NCBI GenBank assembly: GCA_036365145.1
Contig: JAEOAD010002231.1
Coordinates: forward strand, 3,141,501 to 3,205,500
Origin: Orientallactaga sibirica
Lineage: Eukaryota > Chordata > Mammalia > Rodentia > Dipodidae
DNA length: 64,000 bases
Direction of reading: 5' to 3'
The notes under the pieces are model-generated. The model was not told the DNA's origin, made no database searches, and saw only the letters and a program-made list of their open reading frames with translations. Below, in pieces: positions 12,217-23,347 of this stretch (position 1 is the stretch's first letter; each line of letters starts with the position of its first letter). The translations under genes and the position numbers were made by a program.

Positions 12217-12528
12217 GGGCTGGAGAGATGGCTTAGTGGTTAAGGCGCCTGCCTCCTAAGCCTAAAGAATGCTGGTTCCAATCTCCAGCGGTTCCAATCT
12301 TCAGTGGTTCCAATCTCCAGGTCCCACGTTTAGCCAGATGCAAAGTGACAAAAGGGCACAATGCCACACTTGACCACAAGGGAGTGCATGCATCTGGATT
12401 TTGTTCTCAGCAGCTGAGAGGCTGCTGGCGCACACATCTGTATCTGTCTTCCTCTCCCTTTCTCTCTCTCTGTCTCTCTCCAAAAAAAAATAAATAAAAT
12501 AAAATAAAATAATAAAACAAATTTTAAA
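12217..12528 (+). mobile_element. DIP-like SINE, B subfamily, three B-box units
   Basis: It starts 'gggctggagagatggctta' (A-box-like). Three tandem 16-bp units 'ggttccaatctccagc' lie at 12274, 12290 and 12306. The DIP-B middle ('gccagatgcaaagtgac', 'cttgaccacaagggag'), a CT-rich part and an A-rich tail follow. 'aaattgtattgg' flanks both sides. The extra units put three candidate TFIIIC B boxes in one element. Confidence 0.92.
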
Positions 12529-12543
12529 AAATTGTATTGGATA

Positions 12544-13419
12544 TTATAAGTAATTTAGAAATTATTCAAAATATAGAAAGATATGTATAGATTATATGCA
12601 AATACTATTACATTTTATATAAGGGACTTGAATATTGTGGATTTGGGGATTCATGGGGGATCTTAGAACTAATTACCTGCACATACTAAATGATGATTAC
12701 ATCATTTGACTAAGTTATGACCAAGTAAATGTGAATCAAATAATGTATTGTTAGGCTTGGCCACTAGAAACTCCTTGTTGATCATACATTCTCTTTTCAG
12801 CAATTTATCAGCAGCAAATGACACTCTGAAAGGCCTTGAAAGCCACATGTTAAAGGGATTTTTAATTTCCCCAAGTCTCTAGATGTTTGCTCCTTTAAGT
12901 GTATGGAGCAGAGGCCACCCTCAACCTCCATTACCTCTTGATTGGACTTTACAAGAATTGAATTAAGTTACTGAGATTTCAGGGGTTTCTTTTTTCTCCT
13001 TAGGATGTCTATTATTTCTACTTTAGCTATTTTTCCAGGTTCAAACAGTAGCCATGCTGAAATTGGTTTAATTTATTTTATATCATACAGCATTTGCTTT
13101 GGTTTCTTCTTTTTCAACATGCTTCACCCTCTATTTGCTTCTTCCCTAGATGGAGAAACACAACAGGAAAAAAAACATCAGTGAGCTATAGAATGAGAAA
13201 GTCTGTCAGTTAATCTTAGCTACTTGCAACCTGATTTTGAATATGTCAGGTTCTTTCAGTGGGCTCTAAATCGTCTTTGATTCTCTTTATAAAATACTTT
13301 GAGCTTCCCTTCCTCCACACTCTCACCCATACCACTTGTGTTCCCATCATCCTTTGCTGTGACTTGTCTCCTAGTCTACCTTCTCTACCTTTCTCATGTT
13401 GAACTACAGTGACAAGACT
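12544..13419. other. Unassigned sequence
   Basis: About 0.9 kb without a recognised gene or repeat. Confidence 0.4.
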
Positions 13420-13734
13420 CCTAGTCAGATACATGTTGCTGGGAATGAACCTCCAAACCAGACACAGTTTATAGGTGGAATGGAATTTTTTGAAGCTTAC
13501 AGATCCAGGGGAAGTTTCATAATGCAGAAGAAGCTGGCCCCCTTTCACAGGTCCACACAGACAGAAAAGCAGTCACCTCCAGCACCACAAACCAAGCACA
13601 CTCAAGCAGCTCTCTGCATACCTTTGACTGGAATTCCAGATCCACCCCACACCTTTAGGTTGGACCCTAGGATCCATCCACAGTGACACCAAGTTACAAG
13701 CTTGAATAAAACTCCTGAATCTATTTAAACTACC
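13420..13734 (-). mobile_element. MaLR LTR, antisense
   Basis: Layout is 'ctagtcagatacatgttgct', 'ctccaaaccagacacagttt', 'atccaggggaagtttcataa', ending 'tttaaactacca'. It is the same subfamily as 11456-11838. On the minus strand it lies downstream of the internal region at 13735-14885... read from that strand, the internal region comes before this LTR's right end, so the two form one element lacking the other LTR. Open frames over it are incidental. Confidence 0.75.
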
Positions 13735-14885
13735 ATCCATTTAAAGTATCACATTCCACCCTGACCCCCAATAGATTCATAACCATCTCACATTGTATAT
13801 TGTTTTCAGTCCAAATTCAAAGGTCCCATAGTTTTTACCAACTTGAAAATTGTTCCAAAGTCCCAAGTCACATCTGAGATCTAAGATTGTCTCTTAACTG
13901 TGAGTCCTATAAAATCAAAACAAGTTATATACTTTTAACATATAAAAGCAAAAAGTAAACATTTTCAACTGCTATGTGGTATAACATGGAGAGAGTGGAC
14001 CAATGCAAACTCAATAACCATCAAGCAAACAGCAAACATCAGCAGTTTAAGTTCAGTGTCATAACCAGTAACTGACAGTCTCATCTCTGGAATTCCCAAT
14101 TCTGCCCCTCCAGCTAGGCTGAATAGCCATGGGAAAGTTTTATCCCAATCTAATAGCTGCCATGGTGTACAGTCAGTCCTGGTATATCCAAAACATCTTT
14201 GAGTCTCCTTGCAAACCATGGTCTATCTTCTATCAGGGTCACCATGCCCTGTCTATATTTCACATCTCAGCAGTGGCTCACGGAACCATGTGTACTTCCT
14301 AACTTACTCCATGCATTTTTCATGCTTCCAAACCAATACCAGTTGTGTAGGACACAGACATATTTTTAATTCAGGGACAAAATAAATTGTGACCTGGAAG
14401 TGTGGGTTCTTTTCTTTCAATCAACTCCTTTCAAGAATTTCTATTTTGACCATTTAGTCTTTTCTTGGGCATTCTTTCCACTGTTTTAATATAAAGTAGC
14501 TGGCTGGGCCTTCTTTTGCCCAGATTCTAATGTATATGACAATAGCAGCTTCAGCAAACCAGTATCAGTGCCTGTACTTTTAAACTTGTTCAAGTTTTTC
14601 CCAACTTTAAATCTTAAAATTTTTAATTCCATATCTTTTCTCAAGAGCATCAGTCCGTTACAAACTTAACCTTGATTAAACTCTCTGGACAAGGACAGCA
14701 GAATATAGCCAGTCCCTATGTCAGTAGCCCAATTCCAATAAAGTTGTCTGTGATCTTTCCTTCCCCTTAGTAAGTTCATAAGCAAAGCCTCAAAATTCAA
14801 TTCTTTCTGTCTGTACTTAGCATTTTAAAATTCTCACCAGAACAGTCCATAAAACTTGGCTTACCACAACTACAACAAAAATAAT
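13735..14885 (-). mobile_element. MaLR internal region, antisense, non-coding
   Basis: The block begins 'cattccaccctgaccccca' and 'caatagattcataaccatc'. It continues with 'aggtcccatagtttttacc' and 'acagtccataaaacttggc'. The same motifs in the same order are seen at 27032-28200 and 35736-37332. MaLR internal regions do not normally encode proteins, and no retroviral domain is visible. The second LTR is absent. Confidence 0.7.
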
Positions 14886-14908
14886 AACAAGATCAAAACT
14901 TGGCAATG

Positions 14909-15101
14909 AAGCTGGAGAGATGGCTTAGCCGTTAAGGAACATGCCTGTGAAGTCTAAGAACCCAGGTTCAATTCTCCAGGTCCCACGTAAACCAGATGCA
15001 CATGGTGATGCATGCATCTGGAGCTACAGACCCTGGTGTGCCCATTCTCACTATCTATCCCTCTCTCAGTCTCAAATATATAAAAATAAATATAGATTTT
15101 A
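14909..15101 (+). mobile_element. DIP-like SINE, A subfamily
   Basis: Head 'gctggagagatggctta', B-box-like 'ggttcaattctcc', 'ccacgtaaaccagatgcac' and 'cccattctcactatctatc' appear in order, followed by an A-rich tail. The target-site duplication 'aaaacttggca', a or g, 'tg' lies at 14895-14908 and 15102-15115. It sits right after the MaLR internal region. Confidence 0.9.
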
Positions 15102-15111
15102 AAAACTTGGC

Positions 15112-15890
15112 AGTGGTAAATAGAACATGGATGTTCAATACATTGTTAGTAAAAAATGTGAAATAATGTAGCTATCTTGAAAAATTAAACAAGTTCTTTT
15201 AAAACTAAATATGCAACTACTATATGAACCAAAATTTCACTCAATCATTTATTCTATGGAAACCTGTACAAGAAGATGTATATCAGCTTAAGTCATAATA
15301 ATCTAAAACTAGGGAAAACACAATCCACACATTCTGTAGGCAAATGGTCAAACAGGGTACATCCTTGTGATCGCAGCCATGTAATACTGAGCAATCAAAA
15401 GGAATGAGCTACTGACAACAACTTGGGTAAATCTTCAGAGTTTATACTGAGTGGAAACTTCAATCCTGAAAATTGCATACTGTATGAATTAAATTTCACA
15501 TAAACACATGAATGTATATGAATGAATATGTGAACATTTTGGCAATGGAGAATTGATTAATATTTGCCAGATTTTAGAAACAGGGTAAAAGGTAGTAGGC
15601 AAGAAGGGACAGAAGAAGGAGAGAGAACTTAGTGTGGTCATTACAGAGCAACCAACTGGATGGTTACCAGTACTTGAGGAGGAGTTTTGAATTTTGGCTG
15701 TGCTGAACTCACACAGGTGATAAAATTATTTAGAAGTGCATGTGTATACATACACACAAACACACACACAAGTAAAACCTGAAATGTACACACATTTATG
15801 TTTTGGTAAAATTCAAGTAAGGAACAGATTGTATCAACATCAACACATAGGTTATAGTAGAATTTAATTTTGCATGAAATTATCACTGGG
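15112..15890 (+). mobile_element. Ancient L1 (L1M-type) 3' end, sense
   Basis: 'caactactatatgaaccaa', 'aaaggaatgagctactgac', 'ttgcatactgtatgaatt', 'agaacttagtgtggtcatt' and 'caggtgataaaattattta' follow the usual order of an old mammalian L1 3' end (end of ORF2 and 3' UTR). It is heavily mutated, and the embedded frames are remnants or incidental. Confidence 0.7.
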
Positions 15891-16085
15891 GAAAACTTAT
15901 GTGGTATTGTTAATCATAATTTTTAGAATTTCTTGTATAATTAAAAACTAAAAAAAAATCATTGTTTGATAAGTAATGTTTCACTAACAAAAGTCACTGT
16001 TACTATACCATTTTAACAACAGAGACAAACTATCTCAGTTTTCCCTATAAGGAAGGAAGGATTTCCTGGCATGCAGGAGTATTGT

Positions 16086-16456
16086 AGTCAGCTTCATGTT
16101 GCAGGGATGAACATCCAAACCAGGCACAGTTTAGTGGAATAAGGGATTTATTCCAAGTTTACAGATCCAGATGGGAAGTTCCACCAGTGATGGAAGAAGC
16201 TGCTTCCATACATCCAAGCAGACAGAAACCATCACCAGCCAGCAAACAACAAACAAGCACAAAACTGACAGCAAATAGCAGGGGCCCCACCAGAGCTCAG
16301 TCTGCATTTCTTTGGGCTGGAAATCAGATTCACCCCCCAAAACACCCCAGGATCCACCCCAAGTAAAACCTCCTCTAGCCAGGAAGCTGGAAATCCAAGT
16401 TACAAGCTTAATAAAACACCCGAGTCTGTGGGGAACATACATTCAAACTACCACAG
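16086..16456 (-). mobile_element. MaLR LTR, antisense, probably solo
   Basis: 'gtagtcagcttcatgttgc' to 'cattcaaactaccacagtg'. It is very similar to 11456-11838, sharing 'ctgcttccatacatccaagc' and 'tcagattcacccc'. A DIP-like SINE abuts its right end. Confidence 0.82.
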
Positions 16457-16645
16457 TGAGAGAGAGGAGAGAGAGAGAGAGAGAGTGTGTGTGGGTACAC
16501 CAGGCCCTCTTGCTGCTGCAAACGAACTCCAGATGCATGCATTACTTTGTGCATCTGGCTTTATGTGGGTACTGAGAACTCAAATCCTTTTTGGTCAGCT
16601 TTTCAAGCAAGAGCTTTTAATCACTGAGCCATTCCCCAGTCCTAG
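16457..16645 (-). mobile_element. DIP-like SINE, A subfamily, antisense
   Basis: A (GA)n and GT-rich start (the CT-rich 3' part on the minus strand) is followed by 'aaacgaactccagatgca', 'tttgtgcatctggctttat' and 'ctgagccattccccag'. It appears to have inserted at the right edge of the MaLR LTR. Confidence 0.8.
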
Positions 16646-16734
16646 ATTAGAAACTATTATAAAGAAGGGATCCTGGTATTTTTGTTGTTGTTGTTGGTGG
16701 TGGTGTTTATAAAATTTGTTGTTGTGTTTATTTA

Positions 16735-16840
16735 TTGTCACAAACTCTTACCATACAGCCCAAGCTGGTCTCAAACATTCAATCCTGCTGTAGCAACCTG
16801 AGAGCTGGAATTACAGCATGTACACCATGCCCAACTGGAG
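16735..16840 (-). mobile_element. Old B1-like SINE, antisense
   Basis: 'ccatacagcccaagctggtc', 'tcaaacattcaatcctgc' and 'gctggaattacagcatgta' give the antisense 7SL-SINE order. It is diverged and preceded by a GTT/GTG-rich tract (16681-16710). Confidence 0.5.
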
Positions 16841-16898
16841 AAGAATTTTTATTGCCCATGTTCTTATTGCCAGTTGAAAAAAACACACACACACCTAT

Positions 16899-17050
16899 TG
16901 GGGCTGGAGAGATGTCTCAGCACTTAAAGGCACTTCCTTGCAATGCCTGATGGCTTGGGTTCAATTACCCAGTACCCATGTAAAGCCAAATACACAAAGG
17001 GATACATGTGCCTGGAGTTTGTTTGCAGAGACAAAAGGCTCTGGTATGCC

Positions 17051-17085
<35 letters not shown>

Positions 17086-17120
17086 TCTTTTCTCTCTCTC
17101 AAAATATTTTTTAAATAACT
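16899..17120 (+). mobile_element. DIP-like SINE, A subfamily
   Basis: 'ggggctggagagatgtctca', 'gggttcaattacccagtac' and 'gcctggagtttgtttgcag' are followed by a (CT)n run at 17055-17082 and an A/T-rich tail. The A box is slightly mutated. Confidence 0.85.
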
Positions 17121-17126
17121 TGAATT

Positions 17127-17600
17127 GTAATTGTCAGAGTTCTCTAGAGGAACAGAACCAATATATGAATACATACTAAAAGGGAGACTTAAATAAAACT
17201 TAAAATGAAACTTTAAAAATCTGACCAAAAAGAAAATACAAGTAGTCTTATAACTGCAACATAATAAAAGTTGTTGTCTAGAACAAAAGGAGGCACTTGT
17301 AGAATTAGATTAGTGAAGATATGGCTAGGCTGCCCAACAATAGCTGTCTATAGGTTGGAGAGGTCGAGAGAACCAATATCTGCTCATTCCATGAGACTGG
17401 ATGCAGACTGGCTTTCAGTGTATAGGAGGAGAGCTGAATGATAGATAGATGCACACACAACAAAGAACACAGACAGCCAGGAAAGAGAAGCTCTGTGTGA
17501 TCCTGGAGTTTCCTTGTATGTAGTACCCCACCAGAACAGCCAACCACTCTGTAGAAAGGACTTCCTCTCTCAGCTGATCTTTTCTGGAAAAACACTTAAT
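17127..17600 (-). mobile_element. ERVL/MLT2-like LTR, antisense
   Basis: It begins 'ttgtcagagttctctagagg' and 'aacagaaccaatatatgaat'. This is a start shared by antisense ERVL-type (MLT2-like) LTRs. 'ttccatgagactggatgca' follows. The right end is uncertain. Confidence 0.5.
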
Positions 17601-17719
17601 CTTTAAGTTTTCATTGCTAGTTATGCTCTGATTTTCAAATCAATGATCATTAAAGACTAGGAAAGCCTTTTAAATTGCTGCTGTCTGGTGACTCTTGTCT
17701 TTCCCTTGATGCCTGATCT

Positions 17720-18082
17720 AATCATTTTCACAACACAATTTAGCTATCATAGAATGAATTAGTGTATAAACTCAAGTGGCAATTTAGAACCAAAGCATTA
17801 GAAATTAAGGAAATTTTCTTTATAATTTTTCTACTTCTACGTTTAGGTGCAGCAATTGCATTTGCATTCTTCCTTATAGTTCCTATCACAAGTAAGATTG
17901 TTTCAGTAGATGTCAAATCTAATTTTTCAAGATGCAATCCATAGGGAAAGCACACAACTAGATGCAGCTAGCTGAACAGACAATTGGTCCCATCAATCTC
18001 TCCCCATCATGTGACAAAAAGTGTAAAGTTCTGCCTTCTTCTTTATCTGTGTTTCTTCTCTACATACAAAAAAATAATGGAG
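17720..18082. other. Unassigned interval
   Basis: A hydrophobic 60-residue plus-strand frame (17762-17944) lies here, with a membrane-like middle. It has no recognisable homology, no flanking splice pattern I can defend, and an overlapping minus-strand frame. I do not call a gene. Confidence 0.4.
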
Positions 18083-18249
18083 GGCTGGACATAGTGGCAC
18101 ATGCCTTTAATCCCAGCACTCAAGAGGCAGAGATAGGAGGATCACCGTGAGTTCAAGACCAGCCTGAGACTACATAGTGAATTCCAGGTCAGCCTGGACT
18201 ACAGTGAAACCCTACCTCGAAAAATAAAGAACAAACAAACAAAAAAAAA
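18083..18249 (+). mobile_element. B1 SINE, sense
   Basis: 'ggctggacatagtggcacat', 'aatcccagcactcaagagg' and 'gagactacatagtgaattcc' are followed by an A-rich tail. It is flanked by the short direct repeat 'aaaa(t)aatgga'. Confidence 0.92.
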
Positions 18250-18307
18250 TGGACCATGGTATGAATTAATTATGTTCCCAATTTTCTGTTCCTAAAAAGT
18301 AAAAAGT

Positions 18308-18582
18308 GGGCTGGAGAGATGGCTTAGCAGTTAAGGTGCCTGCCTCCTAAGCCTAAGAATGCTGGTTCCAATCTCAAGCGGTTCCAGTCTCCAGTGGTTC
18401 CAATCTCCAGGTCCCATGGTTAGCCAGATGCAAAATGACACAAGGGCGCAATGCCACACTTGACCACAAGAGGGTGTACGCATCTGGATTTTGTTCACAG
18501 CAGCTGAGAGGCTGCTGGCATGCCCATCTTTGTCTTCCTCTCCCTCTCTCTCAGTCTCTCTCTGTGTCTCTCTCCAAAAAAA
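18308..18582 (+). mobile_element. DIP-like SINE, B subfamily, three B-box units
   Basis: Three 16-bp units lie at 18364, 18380 and 18396. The DIP-B middle 'cttgaccacaagagggtg' and the 'tctctctccaaaaaaaa' tail follow. 'aaagtaaaaagt' flanks it. The next DIP-B copy starts 66 bp downstream but has only one unit. Confidence 0.92.
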
Positions 18583-18648
18583 AGTAAAAAGTATGCTTTT
18601 AATTAGAAAGTCCAAATGAGAAATAATATTTTTTCAAAAGTTGAATAT

Positions 18649-18914
18649 GGGCTGGAGAGATGGCTTAGCGGTTAAGGCACCTGCCTGCTAAGCCTAAGTT
18701 CCCAGTTCCAATCTCCAGGTCCCACGTTTAGCCAGATGCAGTGACGCAAGGGCGCAATGCCGCACTTGACCACAAGGGGGCGCACACATCTGGATTTTGT
18801 TCACAGCAGCTGAGAGACTGCTGGCGCACCCATCTCTATCTGTCTCCCTCTCCCTCTCTCTCTGTCTCTCTCTGTGTCTCTCTCCAAAAATAAAATAATT
18901 TTAAAAAATTTTTT
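18649..18914 (+). mobile_element. DIP-like SINE, B subfamily, one B-box unit
   Basis: It is flanked by 'aagttgaatatg' on both sides (right copy 18915-18926). It has a single B-box unit near 18704, with the first base of the box changed. The DIP-B middle includes 'cttgaccacaagggggcg'. It is an independent insertion, not a tandem duplicate of 18308-18582, because each has its own flanking repeat. Confidence 0.92.
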
Positions 18915-18926
18915 AAGTTGAATATG

Positions 18927-20004
18927 ACTCAACAGTTCTTTATGATAAAATTCTATAAGCAGAAAAATTACTCTTTCAGGGCCTGTTTAACATACCCTCT
19001 GAGTCACATTAGCATCAATAGCTACTGTTTTAATTTAACCTCATGTATTCTGAAAACTTAAATGGTATTAGAACTTGAGCAGCAAGATCTCCATGGGAAC
19101 TGACTAGATTTCACATTCTTGGTTATGAGACAGTATTATAAAGCTGATCTGATTTGGAGTTTCATTTATTTGAGTATCCATTCAATTATATAAAGGACAT
19201 TTTTTCCTATTTGAAACTTTAGAAAATATACCACCATTTTCCCTGATACATTACTTAATGAACATGTCACTCAATGTAGTAAAATCCATATCACTACAAT
19301 ACCCAAACCTACCCAATTCTCAAATCCACCCCTAACTTAATGTTGCCTTCTAGGAAATGTATTAAAAATATTTGAAGCTCCATCTTTTAATCAATAAAAT
19401 ATATTTGATACTGCAGACTTCACAATATTCTTATGAAAACTTAATGTCTAATATACATGAGACATGAAGACACTGCCTATTATAGTAGATGCATGTTAAA
19501 TTTTAGTAACCATCATGTATTGAGAATTAAATTTCCCAATAAGAAAATGATTAGCAGAAATGAACTCAGTCAACAGCTGAAACAGAGACAAGTATGTTAT
19601 ATGTCATTTTTCCTGACTTGTTTTTGCATGAGTTGACTGCCATGCAGCCACTATCAATTGTTTTTATTGCTGCTCATTTAAAAATAGCTAACAGAATATT
19701 CTACTTTACATGTCACAAAGAACCAACTGACTTTTCAAAGTGACTATCATGCTTCCAATCCTTATTTTAAAAGCCTGTTCTATTTGAATTTACATTTTAT
19801 TCATTTTGTTTTATAAGCAGAAAACTACATGTAATAAAGCTAGTAACAATTTTCCTTGAAGCTAAAATTTACTGACCTTTGCCTTTTTATGTTACAAGAA
19901 AAAGCTTGTTAACTTTACAGACCCTTGAAAGAACTGTGTGCATTGCCAATACTAACCTACACTATCCATCCTTTACTGTCAGCTCCTAGTAATAAATCAA
20001 GAGA
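18927..20004. other. Unassigned sequence
   Basis: About 1.1 kb of AT-rich sequence without a recognised repeat or gene. Confidence 0.45.
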
Positions 20005-20108
20005 CTGAAAAGGGAGGGAAAGAGAGACAGGGCAAGGAGAAAAAGGGAGAGATGAAAAAGAGAGGGAAAAGAGAGGAGAGGAAGGAAGAGGACAAGGAGG
20101 AAGTAAAG
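20005..20108. repeat. Homopurine (GA-rich) tract
   Basis: About 100 bp of almost uninterrupted A and G on the plus strand, with a few C or T interruptions. Confidence 0.85.
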
Positions 20109-20836
20109 ACATGGAATCCAAAAAAACTGTGGATTTCTTGACCTTGTTTTAGCAACTTCAAAATAAAATTTCAGAGATCTGACAGCATGAATAAATAAAT
20201 GAATGAATGGGTGAAGCTATTTTAGCTAAATAAGAAAATACTTGTTATGTACTTTTAAGAAAGTTATGAGATTTAAAAAAAAACTTAATATCAGAATCAC
20301 GCTTAGAGAGCTGTACATCTTTATTCTGACAAGAATGTTGTAATTCTCTAGAATAAATGGAAGCATGCATACTTAGTGTCAAAAATCTAAAACTGTACTG
20401 TTAAAGATTGGACAGTCAGAACCCATTACCTAAAGACCCATTTCTCCAACATAAGAGTTTCTTATTATTTTACTAATAGCATTGCCTCTTCCTCCATGCT
20501 TTAGCATGTTTTAGTTTCAGAAAACATAAAATATGTACAGGTTCAGGATTCTGCCATGACCCTCTACCAGAACCTAAAAGTCCATTCTGAAGGTCTGTCT
20601 CACTATATGTGCTTCATGGGTCTGAACCGCCTAGAATAAGGGACACATGACAGGGAAGGCACACTCATAAGTCCTCCAAAACACATTCACAACCATTACC
20701 ACGGCATCCATGCTGCAGTTCCCTTCTAATTTTCATCCCATCCAAACCCAGAATGGTCATCCATTTAACTCCATGTTAGACATTGTTCTGAATCTAGAAG
20801 GCACCATCATCTTAGCTCTTAACTAGTTGCCATAGC
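20109..20836. other. Unassigned sequence
   Basis: No gene or repeat recognised. Confidence 0.4.
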
Positions 20837-21147
20837 TGTGGTAGTTTGAATCAGATGTTCCCCCATGCTTGGTCCTCAAGTGGAGGCAGTTTGGGAGGTG
20901 GAGTCTTTATGAAAAGGGTGTGGCTGGGGTGGGCTTCCAAGTGGTATAGCTCATCCTCCCCCTTGCCAAAGCTCAGTTCACAACCTTGCTACTTTCTGCC
21001 AGCTGCTGTGGCAAGAAGTGACACCCAGTCTCTGTGCTTTCCTGCCATCATGAGGCTTCCCCTGAGCCTATTAGACAAAATAAACTCTTTCCTTCTATCA
21101 GCTGCTTTTGGTTGGGTGGTTAATCCTGGGCAATATAAAGGTAACTA
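20837..21147 (+). mobile_element. MaLR LTR, sense, probably solo
   Basis: 'tgtggtagtttgaatcagat', 'gggaggtggagtctttatga' and 'tgccatcatgaggcttccc' are followed by the polyadenylation-signal region 'gacaaaataaactctttcc'. This is the sense order of a rodent MaLR LTR. An open frame of 111 residues inside it is incidental. Confidence 0.82.
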
Positions 21148-21344
21148 TATCAAAATTCTAAATGCTCACATGAGATGCTGATGTTTCATCTGCTAGATGG
21201 AGTCAAAGGCTTCAGAAAGTTCTAGGGAAAGAGGATTATGCTTAGGGAGGGGCACTTATGGTAATTTTCCCTCCTTCCTCATCTCAAGTATGTTGTCCAC
21301 ATTCTGTTTGTTTTTGTGGTGGTGCTGGGTTGGTTTTTAATTTT

Positions 21345-21510
21345 AGGTTTTTTTTTGTTGTTGTTGTTTTGCTGTTGTTGTTGTTCACAAAGGTCTTAGA
21401 ACTTGCCATATAAGCTAGTCTAGCTGGCCAGTGAGCCCCAGACATCTGCCCGTCTTAGCCTCTCCAGCAATGGGATTACAAGCACTCTCCACCATGCCTA
21501 TCTTTGCTTT
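21345..21510 (-). mobile_element. B4/RSINE-like SINE fragment, antisense
   Basis: A T/GTT-rich stretch leads into 'ggtcttagaacttgcc', 'agctggccagtgagcccca' and 'ggattacaagcactctcca'. These match the B1-related part of B4-type SINEs on the minus strand. It is diverged. Confidence 0.5.
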
Positions 21511-21544
21511 AAAGTTCATTCTATGGGTCAAAATTCTCCTTCTT

Positions 21545-21665
21545 GCTGGGTGTGATGGCACATGCCTTTAATCCTAGCACTTGGGAGACAAAGGTAGTTC
21601 AAAGCCACCCTGAGACTAACTCCAGAGTGAGCTTGAGCTAGAGTTAGACCTTACCTCAAAAACCT
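21545..21665 (+). mobile_element. B1 SINE, sense
   Basis: 'gctgggtgtgatggcacatg', 'taatcctagcacttgggag' and 'gaccttacctcaaaaacc'. It is shorter than full length, with part of the central segment missing. Confidence 0.85.
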
Positions 21666-21669
21666 ATAA

Positions 21670-22615
21670 ATGTGGCCTAGTGATCTGTCTTGGGTGCTCT
21701 CACAGAGCCAGGTGCACGCATCTCCTAGAGCATGATTTTTCTATAACATCACTACCAGCTTACTACTGTTTCCAATGGGACACGCTCCCTGGCAGCTGCT
21801 GAAGTATGCTGTCCCCACAAGGCATCCATAGATTCACTGCACAGTATGACCACAGTTATTTAGGAGATTTCATTGAGTGGTGTGAGTCCTAACACAGGAT
21901 GATACAGCAAATGTCAGGTGGACTAGAAATGACTGAGCATTGCACTTCAATAGTTTTTATTGCCATGGACACTCATAACTATGATATTTATATGTGCCTG
22001 TATTGTACATAATTCTTTGTATCTTTTAGAAAAATGGCTCCAAATATAGTTCAAGGACAATTTCCTGGAATTCAACCACACAAATTCTAAACATACTTCA
22101 CCAATCCATTTGTTTGTGGCTTCCATTATCAGCTCTGTCCTAGGTATATTTCTAACAGACTTGACCTTCAAATACAGTATAGAACTGGCATGATGAATGA
22201 AATGCTTTTAATGACAGATCATTGGCTTATTAGTAACCTTGTTCTCAGCATTAACTAGTCTTTACAAAGAGCAGACATATCAAGACAACATTGGAGTGAT
22301 GTATGATCATGTCCAAAAGTAAACACTATGCTTTCTTATCTATGTCTTTTCACATACTGAGGACTCGTGTGGTAACATACCTTCAATAAAAGTAGCAATA
22401 TACACTATTGCTATTTATTCTTTGTAGGAAGAAATTATTTAAAATTCAAGGTTTCTTGTTTTATTCTGTTTATATACCTTGAGTTTTCTCTCAAACTGCT
22501 TTGAATTTTTTTTATTAATGTTCCCCTTTAGTTGACATTTAAAAATGGTTCCAAACATAAAAGCTCTAAGGTGGGCTACAAATAGGCATTAAGATGCAGC
22601 AAAAATCTAGGGAAA
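21670..22615. other. Unassigned sequence
   Basis: About 0.95 kb without a recognised feature. Confidence 0.4.
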
Positions 22616-23082
22616 TTGTTCAAGAGAGACAGTTGTAGTGATCATGCTAGGGATGACAGCAGGACTGGTGATACGGTCATGGAGATCTTAGCATTGGCGA
22701 TGCTGAGTGGTGGTGACAGTGTTAGGGGTTTCAGCTGGTGGTCCTGGAAGTGTGGCATTACTCATGTTTGTGGTGAGATGCTGACAGTGGTAATATTGAT
22801 GGAGTGGTGATCGAGATTTGGAGCAGTGATGATAGTGGTTTAGGGATTGTTTTGAATGATATTTCAATTATGGTGGTACCCAACATTGCTAGTAATTACA
22901 GTGGTGATTGGCAGACAGTCATAGTGACAGCAAGGGCATTTGTGATAGTTTGATATGGTGGTCGGAGTGGCATTTGAGATAGTTTGACATAGTGACAGAA
23001 ATGGCATTGGTGATGGTTTAGCATAGTGACAGGAATGGCGTGTGTGATAGTTTGACATCATAGTGACAGAAATGGCATTGGT

Positions 23083-23275
23083 GGGCCTGGAGAGATGGCT
23101 TAGCAGTTAATCACTTGCCTGTGAAGCCTAAGGACCCCAGTTTGAAGCTCCATTCCCCAGTACCCACATAAGCCAGATGCACAAGGTGGCGCCTACATCT
23201 GTAGTTCTTTTGCAGTGGCTGGAAGCCCTGGCGTGCCCATTCTCTATCTATCTGCCTCTTTCTCTCTCTGTCTAT
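23083..23275 (+). mobile_element. DIP-like SINE, A subfamily, inside the minisatellite
   Basis: 'ctggagagatggcttagca', 'gccagatgcacaaggtggcg' and 'tggaagccctggcgtgccc'. The B box is degraded ('agtttgaagctccattcc'). The flanking repeat 'ggcattggtg' is taken from a minisatellite unit. Confidence 0.88.

Positions 23276-23347
<72 letters not shown>
23276..23347. repeat. (GAAA)n microsatellite grown from a SINE tail
   Basis: About 18 AAAG/GAAA units directly follow the SINE's CT-rich part. A shorter second run lies at about 23359-23376, next to a second copy of 'gtgcattggtga'. The Lys-Glu-Arg-rich frame across it is not a gene. Confidence 0.95.

Noticed and set aside
12217..12320. tRNA gene
   Set aside because: A- and B-box-like motifs are present, but the sequence is a SINE head followed by a SINE body and tail, with target duplications. 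It has no cloverleaf with an anticodon arm.
22864..23061. Repetitive His/Tyr/Pro-rich minus-strand frame
   Set aside because: Produced by the minisatellite whose period keeps one frame open.
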